NCBI RefSeq assembly: GCF_000152845.1
Contig: NZ_CH902584.1
Coordinates: 1,781,815 to 1,845,814, forward strand
Direction of reading: 5' to 3'
Source of the DNA: Roseovarius sp. 217
Lineage (GTDB): Bacteria; Pseudomonadota; Alphaproteobacteria; Rhodobacterales; Rhodobacteraceae
DNA: 64,000 nt
The notes below the pieces were generated by a model. It saw only the letters and a program-made list of their open reading frames with translations, had not been told where the DNA came from and ran no database searches. Positions 25,867 to 37,296 of this stretch are shown here, one piece after another (positions within the stretch are counted from its first letter, which is position 1; each line of letters opens with the position of its first letter). The position numbers and the translations under genes were made by a program.

Positions 25867-26745
25867 ATGCGCCTCTTTCTCTTGACCACCCTCACCCTGA
25901 TCGCCTTTGCCGCCAATTCGGTGCTGAACCGAATGGCCTTGGCAGGGGGAAGCATAGATGCGGTCAGTTTTGGGGTTATTCGCCTTGTCTCAGGCGCGGT
26001 GATGTTGGGTGTCTTGTGTCTGGTGTTGCGTGGTCGGGTGCAGCTTTTGGGGCCGGGGCGTGTGGTTGGGGTGCTATCGCTTCTTGTCTATCTTTATGGG
26101 TTTTCCTTGGCCTACCGGGCGCTTGATGCCGGTCTGGGGGCACTGATCCTGTTTGGCGTGGTGCAGATCACCATGTTTGCAGGCGGTCTGCTCGCGCGGG
26201 AGGCGATGCCGGTCCGCCGCTGGACCGGGGCCGGGCTGGCCTTTGGCGGGCTTGCGTGGCTGCTCTGGCCCGGAGCGGGACCACAGGTGAGCGTCTTCCA
26301 TGGCCTCTTGATGGCGGCGGCCGGCGTGGGTTGGGGTGTCTATTCGTTGAGCGGAAGACGGTCGGGCGACGCGTTGATGGCCACAGCGGCGAATTTCATC
26401 TGGGCTGCCCCCGTGGGCCTATTGGTCGGCTGGTTGGTGCCCAAGGGCGCGGAGGGGATCGTGATCGGGGCTCAGGGCGTTGTGCTCGCGGTGCTGTCGG
26501 GGGCGGTGACATCCGGTCTGGGCTATGCGCTCTGGTATAGTCTCTTGCCCCGGCTGGCCGCCTCGGTTGCGGCGGTGGCGCAGCTGACCGTGCCGATCAT
26601 CGCCATGGCCGGTGGAATGCTCTTTCTGGGCGAGGCGCTGAGCGCGGAATTCGTGCTGGCAAGCGCGCTGGTGCTGGGTGGCGTCGCGGTTTCGGTGATC
26701 CCAAGGCGTGCTCAGGGGCCGACGATTTCCTCGAGTGGATCGTAA
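25867..26745 (+). CDS. DMT/EamA-family transporter
   Basis: This 292 aa inner-membrane protein has ten predicted transmembrane segments arranged as two EamA repeats (about residues 1-140 and 145-285), as in the drug/metabolite transporter superfamily; several members export amino acids or metabolites. The substrate cannot be inferred. Its last 34 bases overlap the 3' end of the convergent Nudix gene, so the C-terminal residues are encoded antisense to that gene. Confidence 0.85.
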   Translation: MRLFLLTTLTLIAFAANSVLNRMALAGGSIDAVSFGVIRLVSGAVMLGVLCLVLRGRVQLLGPGRVVGVLSLLVYLYGFSLAYRALDAGLGALILFGVVQITMFAGGLLAREAMPVRRWTGAGLAFGGLAWLLWPGAGPQVSVFHGLLMAAAGVGWGVYSLSGRRSGDALMATAANFIWAAPVGLLVGWLVPKGAEGIVIGAQGVVLAVLSGAVTSGLGYALWYSLLPRLAASVAAVAQLTVPIIAMAGGMLFLGEALSAEFVLASALVLGGVAVSVIPRRAQGPTISSSGS

Positions 26746-27170
26746 CCCATCCCGCGTTGAAAGGCGACGCGCGCCAGACTGTCGGGCTTGACCCGCAAGT
26801 CCTCCATGTCAGTCTCTGTCACCCAACGCCTGCGGCAGACGATGCGTTCGGGATCGCGCCAGTCGTCCGAGAGCGTGCCTGCAACCACCGTGCAGCGAAA
26901 GAACACCTCGACCTGATGAAAGCCGGTGCTGGGCGCATGAAACTCGTTGATCAGGCAGGGGGTGCCGACGCGGATTGTGAGGCCGGTTTCTTCGTGAACC
27001 TCGCGCATCAGGTTGTCGGGCAGCGAGGTGCCCGCTTCGACCCCACCGCCCGGCGCACACCAGAGCGTGCTGGCGGCATCGGCATAGGCATTGACCAGCA
27101 ACAGCCGCCCCTTGTCCACAATCACGGCGCGGGCGGCGAGGCGAGGCGAGGGCATGGGCGGACCTGACAT
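26712..27170 (-). CDS. Nudix hydrolase
   Basis: This 152 aa protein of the Nudix superfamily hydrolyses nucleoside diphosphates linked to another moiety. The Nudix box lies at residues 41-63 (GGGVEAGTSLPDNLMREVHE then ETGL): the catalytic REVHEETGL half is intact, but the position usually held by Glu after EAG is Thr, a deviation that may change metal binding or specificity. I chose ATG 27170 (MSGPPMPSPRL); ATG 27155 is possible. The gene converges on, and overlaps by 34 bases, the DMT transporter gene. Substrate unknown. Confidence 0.85.
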   Translation of the reverse strand: MSGPPMPSPRLAARAVIVDKGRLLLVNAYADAASTLWCAPGGGVEAGTSLPDNLMREVHEETGLTIRVGTPCLINEFHAPSTGFHQVEVFFRCTVVAGTLSDDWRDPERIVCRRRWVTETDMEDLRVKPDSLARVAFQRGMGYDPLEEIVGP

Positions 27171-27278
27171 ATGGGGCGTTGCGGTCAGAGGGTATGCGGC
27201 ACGAGGCCGGCTGAAAAGGGGTTGTGTTTGGACCCGGCCTTGGTCCAGCTTGCGCGCAACACATGGAAAGGATCCAGC

Positions 27279-28964
27279 ATGGCAAAGAACACGCGCAAAG
27301 GGGGGCAATTGTTGGTGGAGTGCCTGTTGGCGCTTGGGGCGCGGCACAGTTTCGGCGTGCCGGGAGAGAGCTATCTTGCCGTATTGGATGCATTGCATGA
27401 CACTGCCGGGCGGCTCGATTTCACGCTCTGCCGACAGGAGGGCGGTGCTGCCTATATGGCGGCGGCCTATGGCAAGCTGACGGGCCGTCCCGGCATCGCT
27501 TGGGTCACGCGCGGGCCGGGGGCGACCAATGCCTCGATCGGGGTGCATACCGCGATGCAGGACAGCGCGCCGATGATCCTCTTTGTCGGCCAGGTGGGCA
27601 CCGATATGAAGGGGCGCGAGGCGTTTCAGGAACTGGATTACCGTGCCGTGTTTGGCACGATGGTGAAATGGGCGGTCGAGATTGATCAGGTGGGTCGCAT
27701 CCCCGAGATCGTGGCGCGGGCGTGGAAAACCGCTGTGACGGGCCGCCCCGGTCCCGTGGTTGTGGCGCTGCCCGAGGATATGCTGACCGATGTGACCGAG
27801 GTGCGGCCGCTCTCTGGGCCGGGGACGTATCCAGAGCCGGAACCGGGTGCAGAGGCCATGGCGCGGGCGCGCGACATGCTGGCCGGGGCCCAGCGACCAC
27901 TCATCCTCTACGGCGGCTGCAACTGGACAGAGGCCGGTCGCGCAGATTTGGAAGAATTTGCGGCGGGGTCCGACATCCCGGTCGTCTCGGTCTTTCGCTA
28001 TCAGGATCAGTTCGACAATCACGCGCCGGTTTTTTGCGGCGAGGCGGGTGTGGGCATGGTGCCCAATGTGCGCCGCCTCTTGGCTGAGGCGGATGTGATT
28101 CTGGCGATCAACAATCGGTTTGGTGAAAACTCCACGGATGGTTACACGGTCTTTGACCTACCCGAACCCAAGCAGCGCCTCATCCATGTGCATGGCTCTG
28201 ATCTGGAACTGGGCAAGGTCTATCAGCCGCAACTGGGCATTCAGGCGGGGCCGAATGGCTTTGTGCGTGCGCTGAACGCGGGCGGGCCGGTCGCGGGTGA
28301 TTGGGCCGCTTGGCGGGCAGAGGCGCGCGCAGGCTATGAGGCGGGGTTTGATTTGCCGGACCTGCCTTCGCCTGTCGATATGGGCAAGGTGACAGCCCAT
28401 CTGCGCGAGGTGCTGCCCGCGGATGCGATCATCACCAACGGTGCGGGAAATTTCGCGATCTGGTCGGGGCGGTTCCTGAAATACGGGCCTCAAATGCGCC
28501 TTCTGGCCCCGCAATCGGGGGCCATGGGCTATGGCGTCCCGGCGGCGATTGCCGCCAAAGTCATGTATCCGGAGCGGCGCGTGGTCTGTTTCGCGGGCGA
28601 CGGTGATTTCCAGATGACCTGTCAGGAATTGGCTACAGCCGCGCAGGCGGGCGCACAGCCGGTGATTTTGATCCTCAACAATGGCATCTACGGCACCATC
28701 CGTGCCCATCAAGAGCGGACCTATCCCGAACGCGTCTCGGGCACCGATATGGTCAACCCGGATTTCGCGGCCCTGGCGCGCGCCTATGGATTTCACGGTG
28801 AACGGGTGGAGCGGACCGAGGAGTTCGCGGACGCCTTTGTGCGCGCCTGCGCCTCGCCCACCGGTGCTGTGCTTGATCTCGTGATCTCACCCGAGGCGCT
28901 GACCCCGCGGGTGACGCTGAGCCAGATGCGCGCGGCGGGGCTGCGCAAACGGGACGGCGCGTAG
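27279..28964 (+). CDS. Thiamine pyrophosphate-dependent enzyme (acetolactate synthase-like)
   Basis: This 561 aa protein has the three-domain TPP-enzyme layout: N-terminal Pyr domain with the catalytic Glu in CRQEGGAAYMAAAYG, central domain (about 190-330), and C-terminal PP domain with the TPP motif GDGDFQMTCQELATAAQ ending in NNGIYGTIRAHQ. The fold is shared by acetolactate synthase, glyoxylate carboligase, sulfoacetaldehyde acetyltransferase and oxalyl-CoA decarboxylase. No regulatory subunit gene is adjacent, so a biosynthetic acetohydroxyacid synthase is unlikely. I chose ATG 27279 with AAAGGA upstream. The substrate is unassigned. Confidence 0.88.
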   Translation: MAKNTRKGGQLLVECLLALGARHSFGVPGESYLAVLDALHDTAGRLDFTLCRQEGGAAYMAAAYGKLTGRPGIAWVTRGPGATNASIGVHTAMQDSAPMILFVGQVGTDMKGREAFQELDYRAVFGTMVKWAVEIDQVGRIPEIVARAWKTAVTGRPGPVVVALPEDMLTDVTEVRPLSGPGTYPEPEPGAEAMARARDMLAGAQRPLILYGGCNWTEAGRADLEEFAAGSDIPVVSVFRYQDQFDNHAPVFCGEAGVGMVPNVRRLLAEADVILAINNRFGENSTDGYTVFDLPEPKQRLIHVHGSDLELGKVYQPQLGIQAGPNGFVRALNAGGPVAGDWAAWRAEARAGYEAGFDLPDLPSPVDMGKVTAHLREVLPADAIITNGAGNFAIWSGRFLKYGPQMRLLAPQSGAMGYGVPAAIAAKVMYPERRVVCFAGDGDFQMTCQELATAAQAGAQPVILILNNGIYGTIRAHQERTYPERVSGTDMVNPDFAALARAYGFHGERVERTEEFADAFVRACASPTGAVLDLVISPEALTPRVTLSQMRAAGLRKRDGA

Positions 28965-29003
28965 CCCCTGTTCAGCGCGCGCATTTGCGCCTATGGGGGC
29001 GAC

Positions 29004-29738
29004 ATGAGCAGAGTGACCATCCTTGCGGGCCTAGTCTTGGCCTTCTGGACCACGGCGGCGCGGGCCGATTGCGTGGTGCTCTTGCATGGGCTGGCGCGCT
29101 CTGATGTGTCCTTTGTGATCCTGCAAGAGGTGCTTGAGGCGCGCGGCTATGATGTTTTCAGCCCCGATTACCCGTCGACCGAAGAAGAAATCGAGCGGCT
29201 TGCGCGTGAGACACTGCCCTTTGCCGTGCGGGTCTGTGGCGACACACGGGTGCATTTCGTCACGCATTCCATGGGTGGCATTCTCTTGCGGCTCTGGCTC
29301 CAGAAAAATCGCCCCGACCAGATGGGCCGGGTCGTGATGCTGGCCCCGCCCAATCATGGCAGCGAATTGGTGGATGAACTGGGCGGTCTCGAGCTTTTTC
29401 GCTGGCTCAACGGTCCTGCGGGGCTGCAACTGGAAACCGGGCCGGGCGGCGTGCCGGAAAACCTGCCGCCGGTGGATTTCGAGTTGGGGGTGATCGCCGG
29501 CACCCGCTCGCTCAACCCCTATTTTTCCAGCCTGATCGACGGGCCGGACGATGGCAAGGTCTCGGTCGCCTCGACAAGGGTCGAAGGCATGGCGGATCAC
29601 ATCACCCTGCCGGTGACGCATACATTCCTGATGAACAACCCGCTCGTGATCGCGCAGATCGGGGAATTTCTGGAGCATGGGCAATTCGACCATGGCCTGA
29701 GTTTGGGCGATGTTCTGTTTGGGCGGCGTGGAGGATGA
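29004..29738 (+). CDS. Secreted alpha/beta hydrolase, lipase-like
   Basis: This 244 aa protein has a signal peptide (about 1-22) and the lipase pattern: oxyanion-side [15 protein letters not shown], nucleophile Ser in [15 protein letters not shown] (His-Ser-x-Gly), and a late His in VTHTFLMN. It resembles short triacylglycerol-lipase or PGAP1-like acylhydrolases; the substrate is not predictable. The stop overlaps the start of the phnM-like gene by ATGA, so the two are co-translated, an unusual pairing. Confidence 0.8.
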   Translation: MSRVTILAGLVLAFWTTAARADCVVLLHGLARSDVSFVILQEVLEARGYDVFSPDYPSTEEEIERLARETLPFAVRVCGDTRVHFVTHSMGGILLRLWLQKNRPDQMGRVVMLAPPNHGSELVDELGGLELFRWLNGPAGLQLETGPGGVPENLPPVDFELGVIAGTRSLNPYFSSLIDGPDDGKVSVASTRVEGMADHITLPVTHTFLMNNPLVIAQIGEFLEHGQFDHGLSLGDVLFGRRGG

Positions 29739-30883
29739 GCGTGCTGACTGTGACATTGCGCGGGGCGCAGGTGCTGCGGCCTGACGGGCTTGAGAATGGG
29801 GATTTGTCCCTCAGCGACGGGCTTGTCACCGATGCGCCTGAGGGCCGAGAGATTGATCTAAGCGGATACATGGTTCTGCCCGGCCTCGTCGATGTGCATG
29901 GTGACGGGTTCGAGCGGCATCTGGCCCCCCGGCGCGGTGCGATGAAGGATCTTGCCCAAGGCATGATCGCGACCGAGGCGGAACTGGCCGCCAATGGCAT
30001 CACCACCGCCGTTCTGGCGCAGTTCTATAGCTGGGAAGGTGGGATGCGCGGTGCGGAGTTTGCGGACCGTGTGTTCGACGCGCTCGGAGAGGTGCGGGGC
30101 AGGGTTGACACGGATTTGCTGGCGCAATTGCGGTTCGAGATGTCCTTGCTTGAGGATTATGATGCGGTGCTCGAGATGGTAGCGCGGCATGGCATCGGCT
30201 ATGTTGTGTTCAACGATCACCTGCCGCATGCGGCATTGGCGGCGGGCAAGCGGCCTCAGGGGTTGACCGGGCAGGCGCTTCGGATTGGGCGCAATCCCGA
30301 AAAGCATCTGGAGTTCATTCAGGGATTGCATGACAGAATAACCGAGGTCGGGCCTGCGTTGGAACGGTTGAGTGCTGGGTTGCGCGCGCAGAGTGTGCGG
30401 TTGGGGAGCCATGATGACGGGACCGCCGAGGCGCGGCGCGTGGCGCGGGCGCGCGGCATGACGATTGCCGAATTCCCCGAGACACTGGAAGCCGCCGAAG
30501 AGGCGCGCGCGGGTGGCGATAGCGTCATCATGGGCGCCCCCAATCTGGTGCGTGGTGGGTCACACAAGGGCAATGTCAGCGCGGTCGATCTGGTGGCGAT
30601 GGGCCTCGTGGATGCGCTGGCGTCGGATTATCACTACCCCTCGCTCAAGCGCGCGGCGTTTTTTCTCGCGGATGGCGGGGTTTGTGATCTGGCAACGGCA
30701 TGGCGGCTTGTCTCGCGCGGTCCGGCAGAGGTGCTTGGGCTGGAGGATCGCGGTGTGTTGCAGGCGGGATTGCGGGCTGATCTGGTGGTCATCGAGCCCG
30801 AGACACGGCGTGTGATGGCTACGCTTGCGGGCGGGCGTGTGAGCTATATGGCGGGCGAGGTGGCACGGCGCTTTGTCGGGTAA
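29735..30883 (+). CDS. phnM: PhnM-like amidohydrolase (ribose 1-methylphosphonate 5-triphosphate diphosphatase)
   Basis: This 382 aa metal-dependent hydrolase of the amidohydrolase superfamily matches PhnM of the C-P lyase pathway: metal-site pattern [17 protein letters not shown], the [17 protein letters not shown] segment and ASDYHYPS. PhnM converts the ribose 5-triphosphate intermediate to the 5-phosphate and pyrophosphate. Typically phnM is inside a large phn operon, but no phnGHIJKL gene is near. It is preceded by a lipase-like gene with ATGA overlap. It may complement a C-P lyase locus elsewhere, or act on another phosphoribosyl substrate. Confidence 0.85.
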   Translation: MSVLTVTLRGAQVLRPDGLENGDLSLSDGLVTDAPEGREIDLSGYMVLPGLVDVHGDGFERHLAPRRGAMKDLAQGMIATEAELAANGITTAVLAQFYSWEGGMRGAEFADRVFDALGEVRGRVDTDLLAQLRFEMSLLEDYDAVLEMVARHGIGYVVFNDHLPHAALAAGKRPQGLTGQALRIGRNPEKHLEFIQGLHDRITEVGPALERLSAGLRAQSVRLGSHDDGTAEARRVARARGMTIAEFPETLEAAEEARAGGDSVIMGAPNLVRGGSHKGNVSAVDLVAMGLVDALASDYHYPSLKRAAFFLADGGVCDLATAWRLVSRGPAEVLGLEDRGVLQAGLRADLVVIEPETRRVMATLAGGRVSYMAGEVARRFVG

Positions 30884-31004
30884 GGGTCCAGGTTTGTTAT
30901 GGCCGTGGTCAACGCGCGCGCCGGATCGTTTCTGTGGGGCCGCTGCGCAGGCGCTCTCACCGGCCCACTGCGTAACGCAGCGTTTCGGGGTGACAAGATC
31001 GTAG

Positions 31005-33071
<2,067 letters not shown>

Positions 33072-33077
33072 CGCGGC

Positions 33078-33521
33078 TTATTCGACGGTGATCGTGATCA
33101 CCTCGGATACCACCGGCGGATCGTGGGGCACATGGTTCAGGTCGCCCATGACCAGTTGTAACGTATGGGTGCCCGGTGCCAGATCCAGCGTCACCTGTGT
33201 CTGGCCGCCGCCGAAATGGCGGTGGTTGTCATCGGCGGGCAGACCCACGTTCAGCTCCTCGGTACCGTCCGGCCCTTCACCCAAAGGCGGGCGGTTGACC
33301 AGCACGTGATGATGCCCGGTCGCCTCTTTTTCGGTGCCGGCAGGGGCCACGCCCATGCCTTTGAGGCCAAAGATGACGGTGACCGGTGCCGTGACGGTGG
33401 CGCCATCCTCGAGATTGACGAAATAGACCTCGGCCCCTTCGGGTGCGGGGGTATCCCCGGCGAAGAGGGGGCTCGTGAGGCTCAGAAAGGCGGCGGCAGT
33501 GAGTGTAATGATGCGCGTCAT
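33078..33521 (-). CDS. DUF4399-domain secreted protein
   Basis: This 147 aa protein has a signal peptide (about 1-19) and a DUF4399 domain, recognised by AEVYFVNLEDGATVTAPVTV, the central GHHHVLVN and the C-terminal LMGDLNHVPHDPPVVSE. It is predicted to be a periplasmic beta-sandwich of unknown function; the GHHH motif and other histidines suggest metal binding. GGAGGAG precedes ATG 33521. It is divergent from a LysR gene. Confidence 0.8.
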   Translation of the reverse strand: MTRIITLTAAAFLSLTSPLFAGDTPAPEGAEVYFVNLEDGATVTAPVTVIFGLKGMGVAPAGTEKEATGHHHVLVNRPPLGEGPDGTEELNVGLPADDNHRHFGGGQTQVTLDLAPGTHTLQLVMGDLNHVPHDPPVVSEVITITVE

Positions 33522-33714
33522 GGTAGCTCCTCCGATGGATATGGTAACATAAGTGGTGCGTTGACGTATCTCGTCAACAATCACAGCTTGGTGTTTCCAT
33601 GTTTCCAGCTGGCGAACGATGACGACGAAATCCAGATATTGTCTGGCAAGCGCCCCAGTTGTGCCCGATTTTCCCGTCACAAAGATCTTCAAGACGCAAC
33701 TCAGAGGTACGAGT

Positions 33715-34620
33715 ATGGATCGCCTGACCGAGATGGAAGCCTTTGCCACCGTGGTGGATCAGGGTGGATTTACTGACGCAGCCCGCAAGATGGGCATTTC
33801 CAAATCCGCCGTGTCCAAGCACGTGTCGTCGCTGGAGGCCCGTTTGGGGGCAAGGTTGCTCAACCGCACCACGCGGCGGGTGAGCCCGACAGAGATTGGG
33901 CTTGCCTATTATGATCGGGCATTGCGGGTTCTGAATGACGCGGGCGAGGCGGATGCGCTGGTGAGTTCGATGCAGTCGGACCCGTCGGGCCTGTTGCGGA
34001 TTTCCGTAGCCACAGATTTCGGGGTCAATCATCTGAGCCCGGTGTTGGGAACATTCCTGGATGAATTCCCAGACATCACTGTAAATATGGTGCTCAACAA
34101 TCGCTATGTCGAGCTGATCTCCGAAGGGTTTGACATGGCGGTGCGCATTGGCGAGTTGGAGGACAGCACGCTGCGCGCCCGCAAGTTGACAGAGACCACC
34201 AAGCGGATGATCGCCAGCCCGAATTACTTTGAAAAATACGGGCGGCCGCAGAAGATTGACGATCTCAACGAACACAAGCTCTTGCATTATTCGAGTCAGG
34301 CAGGTGGCGCGGTGTGGAAACTGACCGCGCCCTCCGGGGAAAAGCGGCAAGTGCGCACGGCGGGGGGGCTCAGCGTCAACGATGGTCAATCCCTCCTGAA
34401 TGCTGCGATTTCGGGGCTTGGTATCGCTTATCTACCCTCGTTTCTCTATTCGCGTGCCATGGCCGATGGGCTGATTGAAGATGCCATGCCTGATTTGCCG
34501 CTGGAATTGCAGGGCATTTATGCGGTCTATCCGCCGGGTCGGTTCACCCAACCCAAGGTGCGGGCCTTTATTGATTTTCTGGTCCATCAATTCGCGGACA
34601 AGGGTCCGGTGGACTGGTAA
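33715..34620 (+). CDS. LysR-family transcriptional regulator
   Basis: This 301 aa protein has an N-terminal winged helix (about residues 1-62; AARKMGISKSAVSKHVSSLE) and a type-2 periplasmic-binding-protein-like effector domain (about 90-295). It resembles the CrgA/DsdC-like branch of LysR regulators. I chose ATG 33715 (MDRLTEMEAF); a longer frame to 33619 adds non-conserved residues. It is divergent from the DUF4399 gene and followed by an FMN-reductase gene, either of which could be its target. The effector is unknown. Confidence 0.88.
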   Translation: MDRLTEMEAFATVVDQGGFTDAARKMGISKSAVSKHVSSLEARLGARLLNRTTRRVSPTEIGLAYYDRALRVLNDAGEADALVSSMQSDPSGLLRISVATDFGVNHLSPVLGTFLDEFPDITVNMVLNNRYVELISEGFDMAVRIGELEDSTLRARKLTETTKRMIASPNYFEKYGRPQKIDDLNEHKLLHYSSQAGGAVWKLTAPSGEKRQVRTAGGLSVNDGQSLLNAAISGLGIAYLPSFLYSRAMADGLIEDAMPDLPLELQGIYAVYPPGRFTQPKVRAFIDFLVHQFADKGPVDW

Positions 34621-34653
34621 CGACGTCCTCCTCGCACTCTTTGGCGGGTACTT

Positions 34654-34692
34654 CCCCGGCTGCGGTTTGATCCCCGCGCCGGGGTTTTTCTT
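34654..34692 (+). terminator. Terminator after the LysR gene
   Basis: CCCCGGC with GCGG, one bulged T between them, pairs with CCGC then GCCGGGG, and TTTTTCTT follows. A compact strong Rho-independent terminator. Confidence 0.85.
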
Positions 34693-34750
34693 GGGCTCTG
34701 AGAGCTTGCACAGCGGCTGTGCGGGCAGTCACGGTTGCCAAATGCCGTGT

Positions 34751-34770
34751 CGCGCACCAGTTTGTGCGCG
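34751..34770 (+). promoter_or_regulatory. Inverted repeat upstream of the FMN reductase gene
   Basis: CGCGCAC and GTGCGCG are separated by 6 bases, close to a -10-like TATAAC at 34778. It may be an operator for this gene; a link with the LysR regulator is a guess. Confidence 0.4.
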
Positions 34771-34800
34771 GAACGTTTATAACCCTTGAGAGGATTTCAG

Positions 34801-35340
34801 ATGGCAAACCCGAAGCTCTTGTTGATTTCAGGATCGCTGCGCAAAGGATCGTATAACCGCATGCTTTTGGCCGAGGCGGCAGAGGCCTTTGGCCCGGCGG
34901 ATGTGAGCGAGGGCGATCTGGCGCTGCCGCTTTATGATGGCGATCTGGAAGAAGCGGAGGGCGTGCCGGACGCGGTGAAGCACCTCGTCCAGCAGATCAA
35001 GGATGCGGATGCCGTGGTGATCGGAGCGCCGGAATACAACAAAGGTATCACTGGCGTGCTCAAGAATGGTCTGGACTGGATCAGCCGGGTGCCGGGTGCG
35101 GCCTTTAAGGATAAACCCGTCGTGGTGGTGTCCGCCTCTGCGGGGCGCACCGGGGGCGAGACCGCGCAGTTCATGACGCTGTCTTGCCTTACCCAGTTGC
35201 AAGCGCGGCTCTTGCCCGGCACGGCTGTGTTGATTGCCGGGGCGATGAACGCGTTTGACGATCAAGGTAAGCTCAAGGATGAGATGTCACGCAAGCTCTT
35301 GACCGAGCGGATGGCGGTCTTGCGTGCAGAGGTGGCGTAA
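34801..35340 (+). CDS. NAD(P)H-dependent FMN reductase
   Basis: This 179 aa flavodoxin-like enzyme reduces FMN or quinones with NAD(P)H. The FMN phosphate loop is GSLRKGSYNRML and the GAPEYNKGITGVLKNGLDW segment is the family signature. AGAGGA precedes ATG 34801. The gene follows a LysR gene after a terminator, so it has its own promoter. The role (oxidative-stress quinone reduction, azoreductase or flavin supply) cannot be settled. Confidence 0.87.
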   Translation: MANPKLLLISGSLRKGSYNRMLLAEAAEAFGPADVSEGDLALPLYDGDLEEAEGVPDAVKHLVQQIKDADAVVIGAPEYNKGITGVLKNGLDWISRVPGAAFKDKPVVVVSASAGRTGGETAQFMTLSCLTQLQARLLPGTAVLIAGAMNAFDDQGKLKDEMSRKLLTERMAVLRAEVA

Positions 35341-35346
35341 ATGAAA

Positions 35347-35371
35347 CGGGCCGCCCGTCATGGGCGGCCCG
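35347..35371. terminator. Bidirectional terminator between FMN reductase and ABC binding-protein genes
   Basis: CGGGCCGCCC pairs perfectly with GGGCGGCCCG over a five-base loop. Minus-strand transcripts run into TTTCATTT; the plus side lacks a T-run. Confidence 0.75.
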
Positions 35372-35390
35372 ATCTGTCAGGCGGGGGCGA

Positions 35391-37034
35391 TCAGACGTCG
35401 AGCCAGACCTGCTCGTAATGCATTTCGCGGAATTGATGCGCTTGCACGCCCTTGACCTTGTCGGTGTGGTGCAGCGCCTGATTGCGCCAGAACGGCTGGA
35501 TCACCGCACCGCTGTCTTGCAACATCGCTTGCAGCTTGGCGGAATATTCGCGGCGCTTGTCTGCGTCAAAAATGCCGAGCGCCTCGTCAAGCAGGGCATC
35601 GAACTCTGGGTTGGCGTGCCCGGATTCGTTCCACGCTTCGCCTGATTTATAGGCCAGTGCCAGCACCTGCACACCCAAGGGGCGCGGCCCCCAGTTGGTG
35701 GTCGAGAACGGATACTTGGTCCAGTCGTTCCAGAAGCTCGAGCCGGGGATCACGGTCCGCTTGACGTTGAAGCCGGCCTGACGCAGTTGCGCGCCGATGG
35801 CATCGGTGGTCGTGGTGCGCCAATCGCCATCAATCGAGATGATGTCGATCTCTGTATCGCCATGGCCCGCAGCGCGTGCCATTTCGATGGCCTTGGCCGG
35901 GTCTGCCGCGATAGCGGGCAGTTCGGCATATTCCGGGTGGAACGGGGCAACGTGGTGGTTTTCCGCAGGCACACCCTCGCCATTGATCGAGATCGCCAAG
36001 AGCACGGCATTGTCGCAGGCCAATTGAATGGCGTTACGCAAGTCTTTGCTGTCATAGGGCGCGGTATCGGCGCGCATGCGGGCGACGATGGTGTTGGCCG
36101 TGGGTTTGGACTGTTTGGTCAGGCCAAGTGCGTCGTAGGATTCGATGAAATCGGCCGTGGATTCGTCGTTGATGTCGATTTCGTCGCCGTCAAACGCAGC
36201 AACGATCGAGGCGTTGTCCTCGCCAAAGTCGATAAAGCGGATGCCGTCGAGATAGACATCGCCGCCCCACCATTTGCCATTCTCGCGGCGCTTGTATTCC
36301 GCAGCAACACCGATCTCGATCGAAACAAGCTCAAACGGGCCGGTGCCGATGGGGGCTTTGGCCAGATCGCCATCTTCTCCAAAGCTCGAATGCACACAGA
36401 GCGCGGGATAGTCCGACATGCCCGCGATGATGGTGATATCAGGGCGCGGCAGGTTGAGGCGAACGGTGAAATCATCGACGCGCTCGATGGCGCCATCAAT
36501 GGCCTTGTTGGTCTCGGGGTCGATCAGAGTGCCCATGCGCGAGGCCATGGAATTGCCCTCGACCGCCTTGTCGCACCAGCGGTTGAGATTGTAGATGATG
36601 TCATCTGCGGTAAAGGCGTCGCCGTTGTTCCAGACCGCATTCTGGCGCACTTTGAGCGTGTAGGTCTTGGCGTCGTCGCTGACCTCCCACGCTTCGAGCA
36701 GCATCGGCTGAAAGGTGAAATCCGAGGCCCAGCGGACCATCGGCTCGCAGAATTGACGGGCCAGGTTGCCCGGCTCGGACCACGCATATTTGCGCGGGTC
36801 GGTGATGTCCATTACCCGGCTGGCCACGCGCAACACGCCGCCTGTCTTGCCCTCTTGAGCATAGGCGGGGGCGGGTGCCGCAAGGCCAAGGAGGCCATAG
36901 GCTGCCGCAGAGGATGCGCCGAAGGTCGAAGCAAGCGCCACGAATTCGCGGCGGCTCATCTTGCCGGCGCGGGTGTCCTCGGCCATCTTGCGGACGACCG
37001 GGCGCACGTTGTCGTGCGAGGTGTCATTGGTCAT
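35391..37034 (-). CDS. Tat-exported ABC transporter substrate-binding protein (SBP_bac_5, peptide type)
   Basis: This 547 aa protein is a periplasmic binding protein of the oligopeptide/nickel family. The N-terminus has a twin-arginine signal (SRREFVALAS, residues about 27-36), followed by a hydrophobic stretch ending in APAYAQ, so it is exported folded. The family pattern LNRWCDKAVEG and the ALWNNGDAFTADDIIYNL-type segment are present. GGAGAAG precedes the start. No permease or ATPase genes adjoin; both flanks are other genes, so its partners must be elsewhere. Ligand unknown. Confidence 0.87.
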   Translation of the reverse strand: MTNDTSHDNVRPVVRKMAEDTRAGKMSRREFVALASTFGASSAAAYGLLGLAAPAPAYAQEGKTGGVLRVASRVMDITDPRKYAWSEPGNLARQFCEPMVRWASDFTFQPMLLEAWEVSDDAKTYTLKVRQNAVWNNGDAFTADDIIYNLNRWCDKAVEGNSMASRMGTLIDPETNKAIDGAIERVDDFTVRLNLPRPDITIIAGMSDYPALCVHSSFGEDGDLAKAPIGTGPFELVSIEIGVAAEYKRRENGKWWGGDVYLDGIRFIDFGEDNASIVAAFDGDEIDINDESTADFIESYDALGLTKQSKPTANTIVARMRADTAPYDSKDLRNAIQLACDNAVLLAISINGEGVPAENHHVAPFHPEYAELPAIAADPAKAIEMARAAGHGDTEIDIISIDGDWRTTTTDAIGAQLRQAGFNVKRTVIPGSSFWNDWTKYPFSTTNWGPRPLGVQVLALAYKSGEAWNESGHANPEFDALLDEALGIFDADKRREYSAKLQAMLQDSGAVIQPFWRNQALHHTDKVKGVQAHQFREMHYEQVWLDV

Positions 37035-37296
37035 TATCTTCTCCCTGTTGAATTTGTTGTCGGTGTGCTGTCGTTTTTGAACAGTCTTGCCGGTAGTGTT
37101 AGCAGGGTCCGTGCCCTGCGCCAGTGTTTTTTGAACGTGCCGCTGTCATTCGGTTTATACCGCTCCGCCAGCCCATCCCGAGCAAGAGACTATCGCGATT
37201 CGATCCCATGGATCGCCTGTTTGCGACAAATGCCCGCCAAAATGGCTTGAGGCGCGGACAAGCCGAGGCTAGATGAACGACAAAGGAGCCTTGCGC

